Assembly (NCBI GenBank): GCA_966249405.1
Contig: CBINDO010000353.1
Location: 1-8,276, forward strand
DNA: 8,276 bases
From: SZUA-265 sp966249405
GTDB taxonomy: Bacteria; Myxococcota_A; Polyangia; Polyangiales; Polyangiaceae
Reading direction: 5' to 3'
The position numbers and the translations under genes were made by a program. Below are positions 1 to 6,907 of the stretch, one piece after another. How positions within the stretch are numbered: position 1 is the stretch's first letter; every line of letters starts with the position of its first letter. The notes under the pieces were generated by a model, which was given only the letters and a program-made list of their open reading frames with translations, made no database searches and had not been told where the DNA came from.

Positions 1-1598
<1,598 letters not shown>

Positions 1599-1638
1599 TT
1601 TCGTAAGTCTCCTTCAAATCTGTTCGGGAACGCCCAGG

Positions 1639-1932
1639 TTACTTTTCGATGACTCCGAGGATGTCGTCCTCGCGCAAGATGAGGTGCTCTTCACCATCGA
1701 TCTTGACCTCGGTGCCGGCGTACTTGCCGAACAGGACGCGGTCGCCCTTCTTCACGTCGAGAGCGCGAACCTTGCCGTCCTCTTGGACTTTGCCCTTACC
1801 TACGGCGATGACTTGGCCCTCAACGGGCTTCTCCTTGGCGGAGTCCGGGATGATGATCCCGCCCTTGGTCTTCTCTTCTTCAGCTACACGCTTCACGATG
1901 ACGCGGTCTTGCAAAGGACGAATGCTGCTCAT
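1639..1932 (-). CDS. groES: 10 kDa co-chaperonin GroES
   Basis: GroES is the heptameric lid of the GroEL chamber. The product is 97 residues, the usual family length, and begins MSSIRPLQDRVIVKR. It carries the mobile-loop segment EEEKTKGGIIIPDSAKEKP (about residues 18-36) that contacts GroEL, and the conserved VKKGDRVLFGKYAGTEV and ILREDDILGVIE blocks near the C-terminus. The ATG at 1932 is chosen because the homology begins there and because AGGGAGG at 1943-1949 lies 10 nt upstream. The same frame is open further upstream to about 2397, but that extension is not GroES-like and crosses the promoter. It is the first gene of the groES-groEL operon. Confidence 0.98.
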   Translation of the reverse strand: MSSIRPLQDRVIVKRVAEEEKTKGGIIIPDSAKEKPVEGQVIAVGKGKVQEDGKVRALDVKKGDRVLFGKYAGTEVKIDGEEHLILREDDILGVIEK

Positions 1933-1988
1933 AGTTGTCAAGCCTCCCTGATTTGGCTCGTTGGGAAATTCAGGTTGATGTGGTTGGT

Positions 1989-2014
1989 GCCCCCGGTGAA
2001 GAACACCGAGGGGC
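1989..2014 (-). promoter_or_regulatory. GC-rich hairpin in the groES 5' leader
   Basis: Two nested perfect 5-bp arms form a 10-bp stem broken by one bulged base. GCCCC (1989-1993) pairs with GGGGC (2010-2014), and CGGTG (1994-1998) pairs with CACCG (2004-2008), with loop 1999-2003 and bulge 2009. It lies about 57 nt upstream of the groES start, inside the leader predicted from the promoter at 2070-2097. No U-tract follows it on the minus strand, so it is not a classical terminator. It could be an mRNA stabiliser, an RNA thermosensor component or a DNA operator; the structure is seen, the role is inferred. Confidence 0.45.
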
Positions 2015-2029
2015 GAGTCGATCGCTCGC
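2013..2029 (-). repeat. Second dyad in the groES leader
   Basis: GCGAG (2013-2017) and CTCGC (2025-2029) are perfect inverted repeats around a 7-nt centre, TCGATCG. The dyad shares two bases with the base of the neighbouring 1989-2014 hairpin, so the two stems could stack or compete. No known operator is recognised. Confidence 0.3.
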
Positions 2030-2069
2030 AACACGACATCTGAGAAGCTGCCGTGCCGAGTGCGGGCGG

Positions 2070-2097
2070 AACGTAGCCACCCCCGTGAGGGTGTCAA
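2070..2097 (-). promoter_or_regulatory. Putative groES-groEL promoter
   Basis: On the minus strand a perfect -35 hexamer TTGACA (2097-2092) is followed after 16 nt by TACGTT (2075-2070), which keeps T1, A2 and T6 of the -10 consensus. Transcription would start near 2063, giving a leader of about 130 nt. The spacer contains a short dyad, CACCC (2078-2082) and GGGTG (2089-2093). No CIRCE element (TTAGCACTC-N9-GAGTGCTAA), the usual HrcA site on groE operons, is present between the gene and this promoter. A good -35, weaker -10, and correct position support it moderately. Confidence 0.5.
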
Positions 2098-2110
2098 GAA
2101 GGCCGCCAAA

Positions 2111-2124
2111 CAAAACCTGTTTTG
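2111..2124. repeat. Perfect dyad CAAAAC-CT-GTTTTG between divergent genes
   Basis: Six-base arms CAAAAC (2111-2116) and GTTTTG (2119-2124) surround a 2-nt centre. The dyad is A/T-rich inside a GC-rich region, 13 nt upstream of the groE -35 hexamer and 30 nt upstream of the lipoprotein ATG. Its placement between two divergent genes suits an activator or repressor site, but no regulator family is identified. Confidence 0.35.
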
Positions 2125-2142
2125 CCGTGCAGGCAGCCGCAC

Positions 2143-2148
2143 TAGGGT
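2143..2148 (+). promoter_or_regulatory. Possible -10 element for a leaderless transcript
   Basis: TAGGGT fits the TANNNT -10 pattern and ends 6 nt before the ATG at 2155, which would place the transcription start at or next to the start codon. No Shine-Dalgarno sequence precedes that ATG. A weak upstream TTGCCG at 2122-2127 is only 15 nt away. This is a weak, single-hexamer call. Confidence 0.22.
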
Positions 2149-2154
2149 TGGGCC

Positions 2155-4737
2155 ATGTTCGTTCGCCGCCGGTTCTGGTGTTCCCTGTCTTTGGCCACGA
2201 TTTGGGCCTGCTCGCCTTCCACAGGCCCAGGAGCCGCGGCGCCGGACCGCGCCCGAACCACGCGCGTGGCGGTGCCCACGCCACCGCCCGCGACTATTCA
2301 TCTGCCCAGCGGTTCCGTCGGCCCGTTCTTGATGCCCGCACCCAACGGCTGGGTTGCAGCATGGGCTTCCACCCTCGGAGAAGACCTCCACTGGCACACG
2401 GCGACCTTCGACCAGAGCGGCGCGCCCTCAGCGGCACCGCGCCGTTTGATGGAGGCCCCGGTGGGCCTGACCACCCTCAGACTGCGCGCGGTCAATCCGC
2501 AACGTGGGATGGTCGTGGCGGCGTTCGAAAGCGAAGATTCGGACCCAGAAGCACCGAGCTACGGTTTATCGACCCTGGTCGTATCCAGCGCTGGGACGAT
2601 GCTGGCGGGCAACGCAACGTTAGTGGAGGAGTGCGACCCCATCGTTTGGATCGAGGTGGTCCCGCTGGAGAACGGAGCGCTGGTCGCCTGGGCAGAGGAC
2701 CTCGGCGATCACGCCGAGCTGTTCGCCGCGTCCGTGAACTTGGACGGACATCGTCAGACCGACGTGCTCACGTTGCACGAGAACGCGCGTGCTTGGCAGC
2801 TCGCGCGTCACGGCAAAGGCGCGATGTTGGGGGTGGTCACTTCGGACAGCAACGTCGAGTTCGTGGCGCTCGACGCCAAGGGTGCCCCCGGCAAACCCAA
2901 GATCTTGCTCGACAACCACAGCGCCGAGGCCGATATCGACTTAGTCGCGACAGGTGACCGGGTGTTGGTCGCGTTTTCCGACCGCCGCGGGCTCGAAACG
3001 GCGCTGTATTCGGCGTGGGTGTCCCTCGACGGCGGGCTACACTCCGATCCGCGTCCGGTGACTCGGCCTTACGGCGCGAGCACGTTGATTGGGTTGCGCA
3101 GCACGCCCAATGGTCCGGTGTTGTTGTGGCAAAACACGGCTCAGGAACCGGGCGTGGTACGCCTCGGCCGAGTGGACTCCGAGGGGCGCCTCGCAGGTGA
3201 ATCCCTGGCGCTAGAGCTGCCGCCGCGACCCCGCGCAGCGGCAGCCGCCGACCTCGTGGTGCCGCAGGTGGAAACGACGGCTACGGGCGTGGTCGTGATG
3301 CAGCCGCCGTGCGACGCTTCGAGTGACTGCAAGGGTTACGCCGACGCGCTCGAGCTCGGCCCGGAGCTGTCGCTTCGAACACGTCTCACGTGGAGCGAAC
3401 GTGCGGACGCGGACCTGGTGTGGGACTTTCAGTGTGGAAGCGTCAACTGCGCGGCGCTCGCGGCCAACTTCGGGAACCGGACGAACATCGCCGTGCTCAC
3501 GACGGCAGCCGCCGAACGCGCGCCGATCAACAGCCACGCCAATGCGCGAAGCCCAGCCCCCCAAGCAACGGTGCAGGCTCTGATCGCCTCCGAGGAGCTG
3601 GCCGCTCTCGATGCCACGCGGCTCGGAGCTGGCACCTTGATAACGACGCTCACCGCGTTCGATCCCAACACTCCTTACGATATCCCGTCGACTCCCGCTC
3701 CAGACGGTAGGATGGCTCCGGTGCAGGCGCAGCTCAAAGCGCTCTGGTATGGCCCCAAAGCGGAGACCTCTCCGACCAAGGACGGCGCCGCCACGGAGAC
3801 GTCGATCTCGATTCGCGCGCGATCGGTTGCGGGCCTCGAAGTAGCACCTGCCGGCAACGAGGCGCTGCTGGTGTGGACGGCGATCGACGACAACAAGCCG
3901 CAGGTGTTCCTCACGACCCTCGACAAGACGGGTCAGAAGTTACGGCAGTCGATGCTCACCCGCCAGAATGGAACCCAAGGCGGCGAAATCCTGGCGCTCG
4001 GCGCGGCAACGGCAGCGGACGCCTCGTACTACGTGGGCTGGATCCGCGAAGAGCCCCAGAGCAACAAAGTGTACGTGTCGCACGTGAACGGCAAGCTGAT
4101 CCGTCAGTCGCCCGACGTCGCAGTCGCGGAGTCCAAGGGCACCTTCTCGGACGTCGCCTTGGCGGTCACCCGAAGCGGGGTACTAGTGGTCCTGGCCGAA
4201 AACGTGGATGGCACCGAAAGCTTGAAGTGGTTGCAGCTCAACCCCGTGAATTTGCAGAATGCGCAGGGCAAAGTTCCGGTCGCAAACCCGTTCCTGGCAG
4301 TCAAAGACACCGCTCAGTTCGCGCCTCGCTTTGCGCCATGGAAGGACGGCTGGGTGCTCGCATGGCTCGAACAAAGCAACGAGCACGCTGCGCTGCGAGT
4401 GGCCACCCTCGACTCCAAAGCCGGAGTTCTCTCGTCGTGGAGCGCCGAGCTCCCGGGAGAACCCACCGCGTTGAGCCTCGACTGCGACACCGCCTGCGAA
4501 CTCGCCGTCGCGGGTGAGTTCGGAGAGGAGCAGCGGGGATACCTAGCGTTGGCCACGGTGCCGCAGAATCCACCGGAAGGGTTTCAACTCGGCGCCGAAG
4601 TCGTGGTGCAAAGCCTTTCCCCGGTGGGCGCGCAGCTACGACCCGCCGTTTCCGGCGAGGGGACGTATTACTTCGACGTCGCGCCGAACGCGGGCCTCGG
4701 TTTCGTGCGCGAAGTACGCCGCTCTGCCGAGCGGTAG
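2155..4737 (+). CDS. Large putative lipoprotein with beta-propeller-like repeats
   Basis: The 860-residue product starts with a basic N-terminus (RRR, residues 4-6), a hydrophobic stretch and a lipobox-like IWAC with Cys19, followed by a Ser/Pro/Ala-rich linker. This suggests a lipid-anchored envelope or surface protein; Trp at the -2 position is unusual for a lipobox. The body repeats a loose unit of the type G-x-hydrophobic-hydrophobic-x-W followed by a Leu/Asp/Gly turn: GWVAAW near residue 64, GALVAW near 174, VLVAFS near 270, PVLLW near 321, ALLVW near 570 and GWVLAW near 732. Such blades suggest one or two beta-propellers. Closely spaced Cys pairs at 386/392, 427/432 and 777/781 may form disulfides. 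No catalytic motif is recognised. It is divergent from groES and convergent with tRNA-Lys, so probably monocistronic. The reading frame is intact; function unknown. Confidence 0.88.
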   Translation: MFVRRRFWCSLSLATIWACSPSTGPGAAAPDRARTTRVAVPTPPPATIHLPSGSVGPFLMPAPNGWVAAWASTLGEDLHWHTATFDQSGAPSAAPRRLMEAPVGLTTLRLRAVNPQRGMVVAAFESEDSDPEAPSYGLSTLVVSSAGTMLAGNATLVEECDPIVWIEVVPLENGALVAWAEDLGDHAELFAASVNLDGHRQTDVLTLHENARAWQLARHGKGAMLGVVTSDSNVEFVALDAKGAPGKPKILLDNHSAEADIDLVATGDRVLVAFSDRRGLETALYSAWVSLDGGLHSDPRPVTRPYGASTLIGLRSTPNGPVLLWQNTAQEPGVVRLGRVDSEGRLAGESLALELPPRPRAAAAADLVVPQVETTATGVVVMQPPCDASSDCKGYADALELGPELSLRTRLTWSERADADLVWDFQCGSVNCAALAANFGNRTNIAVLTTAAAERAPINSHANARSPAPQATVQALIASEELAALDATRLGAGTLITTLTAFDPNTPYDIPSTPAPDGRMAPVQAQLKALWYGPKAETSPTKDGAATETSISIRARSVAGLEVAPAGNEALLVWTAIDDNKPQVFLTTLDKTGQKLRQSMLTRQNGTQGGEILALGAATAADASYYVGWIREEPQSNKVYVSHVNGKLIRQSPDVAVAESKGTFSDVALAVTRSGVLVVLAENVDGTESLKWLQLNPVNLQNAQGKVPVANPFLAVKDTAQFAPRFAPWKDGWVLAWLEQSNEHAALRVATLDSKAGVLSSWSAELPGEPTALSLDCDTACELAVAGEFGEEQRGYLALATVPQNPPEGFQLGAEVVVQSLSPVGAQLRPAVSGEGTYYFDVAPNAGLGFVREVRRSAER

Positions 4738-4749
4738 AGTGGGCGTGCT

Positions 4750-4775
4750 GCGTCAGGGCTCCCTCGGGTTGACGC
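4750..4775. terminator. Inverted repeat between convergent lipoprotein gene and tRNA
   Basis: GCGTCA (4750-4755) and TGACGC (4770-4775) are perfect 6-bp arms around a 14-nt loop. An alternative pairing GGCGT (4742-4746) with ACGCC (4772-4776) is also possible. It lies 12 nt after the lipoprotein stop and 26 nt beyond the tRNA 3' end, where a bidirectional terminator would sit. No T-tract is seen on either strand, so intrinsic termination is doubtful. Confidence 0.25.
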
Positions 4776-4800
4776 CAAGGGGCGCAACGAAGAGGGGTAG

Positions 4801-4873
4801 TGGGTCATGAAGGACTTGAACCTTCAACCAATGGATTAAGAGTCCACTGCTCTACCAATTGAGCTAATGACCC
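4801..4873 (-). tRNA. tRNA-Lys (anticodon CUU)
   Basis: The minus strand folds into a complete 73-nt cloverleaf. The acceptor GGGTCAT pairs perfectly with ATGACCC, the D stem is GCTC/GAGC, the anticodon stem GTGGA/TCCAT has one G-U pair, the variable loop is TGGTT, and the T stem GAAGG/CCTTC encloses the standard TTCAAGT loop. The anticodon loop CTCTTAA places CTT at 4840-4838, which reads lysine AAG codons. The discriminator is A at 4801. The CCA tail is not encoded and must be added by tRNA nucleotidyltransferase. No repeat of the tRNA 3' end is visible nearby, so nothing suggests an integrated element here. Confidence 0.97.
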
Positions 4874-4890
4874 GGAATTTGGGAGCCGGC

Positions 4891-4931
4891 TAGCTATCGG
4901 CATCCGTGGTTCGTGTCAACGGAAAAATTCC
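4891..4931 (-). promoter_or_regulatory. tRNA-Lys promoter with A/T-rich upstream element
   Basis: On the minus strand TTGACA (4919-4914) is followed by a 17-nt spacer and TAGCTA (4896-4891). Immediately downstream is a GC-rich discriminator, GCCGGC, typical of stable-RNA promoters under stringent control. Just upstream, GGAAAAATTCC (4921-4931) is an A/T tract that could act as an UP element. The predicted start near 4884 leaves about 10 nt of 5' leader before the mature tRNA. Confidence 0.7.
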
Positions 4932-5100
4932 CGGTGCCCCGGGTTTCGCCCGGCGTGGGCTAGGGCTGTCGCTCGATGTCCTTCGTAGCAGGGGCCGCCG
5001 CTCGGCGACGAGCAAAGCGCTGCGAACGCCTTGGTCGTCTGAGCAGCAACGCGTGAGATTGCGACCCGCGTTAGCCCACTGCGCGAAAACTGGGGTCTCT

Positions 5101-5133
5101 CGACGACTTCTTGGGAGTCGCACCCGGTCGTCG
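5101..5133. repeat. Nested inverted repeat CGACGAC...GTCGTCG
   Basis: Perfect 7-bp outer arms, CGACGAC (5101-5107) and GTCGTCG (5127-5133), enclose an inner GGG/CCC pair (5113-5115 with 5123-5125) around a 7-nt loop, AGTCGCA. As RNA this would form an interrupted stem-loop. No gene ends immediately before it and no T-tract follows. It may be part of a small RNA or may be chance in GC-rich DNA. Confidence 0.3.
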
Positions 5134-5243
5134 GCTAATCGGTCGGGACGCGCCGTGCGTGCGATACCTGGGCGCACTTCGCTCGTATCTGGCGGTGTGT
5201 CGCACCACGAGTGCGGCCATCTCAACGCGTGGGGAGTCGCATC

Positions 5244-5429
5244 ATGAAGTTTACACCGCCAGCTTCGCGCCGGTTTCGAGCCAAAACTCAGCCGTCGTTG
5301 CATCCGCCGTTTTGCCGAGTCGAGTCGAACCGCGCTGCGTGGGACGACTTCATACGTCGAGCCGAGCGGCCCCGGCAGGTGCGCACTCTCGAGTCAACGC
5401 TTGTCGCGGTCTCGCGCAGCGAACGTTGA
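5244..5429 (+). CDS. Doubtful small ORF, 61 aa
   Basis: ATG at 5244 is preceded by GGGGAG (5231-5236) with a 7-nt gap, a good ribosome-binding site. The 61-residue product begins MKFTPPASRRFRAKTQPS and is basic, with no signal peptide, membrane segment or known domain. Third-position GC is only about two thirds, below the neighbouring genes, which argues against a conserved coding sequence. It ends 73 nt before the chosen sigma-factor start and could be a leader ORF for that operon. Probably spurious; listed because of the ribosome-binding site. Confidence 0.2.
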   Translation: MKFTPPASRRFRAKTQPSLHPPFCRVESNRAAWDDFIRRAERPRQVRTLESTLVAVSRSER

Positions 5430-5502
5430 CGCCAGGTTTCGCGACATGGCGCTAACCCTAGCCGCAACATCGTCCCATTCCCATTCGCTTCTTTCCAGTG
5501 GT

Positions 5503-6120
5503 ATGGGCACAGCTCCGGTGGTTGGCGAGAACAGGCACTCCTCTAACCCACGCGCCGATGCGGCCATGGATAGGTACGCTCGTGGGGACGACGCGGCCTT
5601 CGCGGACCTGTACGAAGCGCTCGCGCCACGGATGTACGCGTTCATCTTGCGCAAGGTCAAGAACGTCGCCCGGGCAGAGGACTTGGTGCAGCAAACACTG
5701 CTCAAGCTCCACTGTGCGCGCGGGCGTTATGTCTCCGGCTCTTGTGTTAGCCCGTGGGCGTTCGCAATTCTGCGCAGGCTCCACGTCGATCAAGAACGTC
5801 GCAAGAAGCTCGAAGTATTGTCGCAGGACGGTTGCTCGGATGAAGGTGTCGGCTTGGCCAGCGCCAACCCGGAGGAGGATGTGGCGAGTCGCCAGCAGCT
5901 GGAGATCCTCGTCGATAGCGCACTGCTCCGTTTATCTCCGCCCCAACGAGCAGCGTTCGAAATGGTCTATTATGCTCAGATGAGCCACGCCGAGGCAGCC
6001 GAAGCTCTGGGCACTACGGTCGCGAGCGTCAAGCTGCGCGTTCAGCGCGCCAATCGCACGCTGCGAGCCGCTCTGGACACCGCCAATGCCCTCAGCTCGA
6101 GCGGAGACGCAGATGAATGA
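5503..6120 (+). CDS. ECF-family RNA polymerase sigma factor (SigF/ECF16-like)
   Basis: This 205-residue protein has the two-domain ECF layout. Sigma region 2 covers about residues 30-100, with AFADLYEALAPRMYAF and the core-binding AEDLVQQTLLKLH. A linker follows, and region 4 spans about 135-190 with a helix-turn-helix around SHAEAAEALGTTVASVKLRV. The middle motif SPWAFAILRRLHVDQERR resembles ECF factors paired with DUF1109/NrsF anti-sigma factors. The start is uncertain. ATG 5503 is chosen because codons upstream (from 5446) lose third-position GC bias; ATG 5566 would still keep all of region 2. None has a strong ribosome-binding site. The gene overlaps the anti-sigma gene by 8 bp. It directs RNA polymerase to a small regulon, probably including the downstream lipoprotein; the signal is unknown. 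Confidence 0.93.
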   Translation: MGTAPVVGENRHSSNPRADAAMDRYARGDDAAFADLYEALAPRMYAFILRKVKNVARAEDLVQQTLLKLHCARGRYVSGSCVSPWAFAILRRLHVDQERRKKLEVLSQDGCSDEGVGLASANPEEDVASRQQLEILVDSALLRLSPPQRAAFEMVYYAQMSHAEAAEALGTTVASVKLRVQRANRTLRAALDTANALSSSGDADE

Positions 6121-6811
6121 GTCACGCTCGGTCCCGAGCGCACCGCCACCAAAGTCGGGTCCGAACCCTTTGGTCAAAGAGCGACTGCTCGCGGCGGCGC
6201 GCCGAACCCCGGCACCAACACGGCGCGAGCGCGCGCGACACGTCACGCTGATCGTGACACTGTCGTGGGTGATCGCCCTCGTCGTGTTCGTGAGCGCAGG
6301 TGGACCTCGCCCCACCGGGCGTCCGCTGGCGTTGTCGGTGGGCACCGCGGGGGGGACAGCGTCGATCGTGGCGGTGTGCGTTTGGGCGCTCCTGCTGCGC
6401 GGCCGCTCCACCTTGGGCCGCAGTCGTCAGGTGCTCCTCGCCGTCGCGCTCGGCGCCGTCCCCTCGATTCTGGTCTGGAAGGTGTTCTGGAGCATGCAGT
6501 TCGAGGGCGCCCTCGACGAGTGGCCCACGCGACCTGGCCTCAAGTGCCTAGCTCTGACGTTGGCGATCGCGGCCGTGCCGCTACTTGCGTTTCTGCTGAC
6601 GCGCAGTAGCAGCGACCCGAAACACCCGGCGCTGACGGGTTTCTCGGCGGGGGTGGCGATTGGGGCGACTTCGACGCTGCTCACCGACCTGTGGTGTCCG
6701 GTGGCGTTCATCCCGCATTTGTTGCTGGGACACGTGTTGCCGGTGGCTCTGCTGGGTGGTGCCGGCGCGCTGCTCGGCGTTGTCGTGCTCAGACTTCGAG
6801 AGAAAGACTGA
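6113..6811 (+). CDS. NrsF/DUF1109-like membrane anti-sigma factor
   Basis: The 232-residue product has a basic, Pro-rich cytosolic N-terminus (residues 1-42) and six predicted transmembrane helices: about 43-63, 72-95, 105-126, 145-163, 173-195 and 206-227. Helix count, length and the C-terminal pattern (Cys-Leu before helix 4, HPALTGFSAGVAIGA, LWCP, then HLLLGHVLP) match DUF1109/NrsF, the negative regulator of SigF in Caulobacter. Cysteines are at 89, 145 and 195. By analogy it holds the sigma factor at the membrane until a periplasmic signal arrives. ATG 6113 lies within the sigma stop region (ATGAATGA) with GGAG at 6103-6106, 6 nt upstream, indicating translational coupling. The frame is open upstream to 6086, but that extension has no merit. 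Family assignment is by motif memory, not a search. Confidence 0.82.
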   Translation: MNESRSVPSAPPPKSGPNPLVKERLLAAARRTPAPTRRERARHVTLIVTLSWVIALVVFVSAGGPRPTGRPLALSVGTAGGTASIVAVCVWALLLRGRSTLGRSRQVLLAVALGAVPSILVWKVFWSMQFEGALDEWPTRPGLKCLALTLAIAAVPLLAFLLTRSSSDPKHPALTGFSAGVAIGATSTLLTDLWCPVAFIPHLLLGHVLPVALLGGAGALLGVVVLRLREKD

Positions 6812-6834
6812 CCGCGCAGATACCTCACCGCGAG

Positions 6835-6844
6835 TTACTCGTAA
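6835..6844. promoter_or_regulatory. Small TTAC-TC-GTAA dyad upstream of the DUF3455 gene
   Basis: TTAC (6835-6838) and GTAA (6841-6844) form a perfect 4-bp dyad in the 96-nt gap between the anti-sigma and lipoprotein genes. GTAATACC (6841-6848) faintly recalls the GTAACC -35 element described for SigF promoters, but no CGAA follows at 16-17 nt. The gap is large enough for a separate promoter; none is convincing. Confidence 0.2.
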
Positions 6845-6907
6845 TACCGTTATGTGGGTTCGGGGCCACTACTTCCGTTCCCCATGCCCACCGAAGGGAG
6901 TAAGATC

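Larger units (their letters stand above)
4932..5502. other. Region of about 570 nt without a convincing gene
   Basis: Short ORFs exist on both strands, but their products are Arg/Ser-rich and shadow-like, with no recognisable domain; the best of them, 5244-5429, is listed separately as doubtful. The stretch holds several inverted repeats: CCGGG/CCCGG at 4939-4953, the hairpin at 5101-5133, and a GTGCG/CGCAC cluster at 5155-5215. The decamer GGGAGTCGCA occurs at 5113 and again at 5232. The promoter of the sigma operon should lie at its right end, but no clear one is seen. Confidence 0.6.

Noticed and set aside
2056..2066. GAGTGC half-site resembling CIRCE
   Set aside because: There is no matching TTAGCACTC half 9 nt away on either side.
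1639..2397. 252-codon extended form of groES
   Set aside because: The extra N-terminal part crosses the promoter and the start of the divergent gene and has no GroES homology; ATG 1932 has a good ribosome-binding site.
1935..2957. 340-codon plus-strand ORF overlapping the lipoprotein start
   Set aside because: Arg-rich out-of-frame product spanning the groE promoter; the lipoprotein frame at 2155 has a signal peptide and coherent repeats.
4801..4873. tRNA-Lys as an integration site of a mobile element
   Set aside because: No duplicated tRNA 3' end, integrase or element gene is visible in the window.
4890..5303. ORFs on both strands between the tRNA and the sigma gene
   Set aside because: Arg/Ser-rich compositions without domains; the minus-strand one and its plus-strand counterpart shadow each other.
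5452..5474. CTAACC...CGTC as an ECF-type autoregulatory promoter
   Set aside because: The spacer is only 13 nt, shorter than the usual 16-17, and the -10 does not match the CGAA of SigF promoters.
5401..5502. Longer sigma-factor starts at TTG 5401 or ATG 5446
   Set aside because: The upstream codons lack the third-position GC bias of the gene and add no part of region 2; neither has a strong ribosome-binding site.
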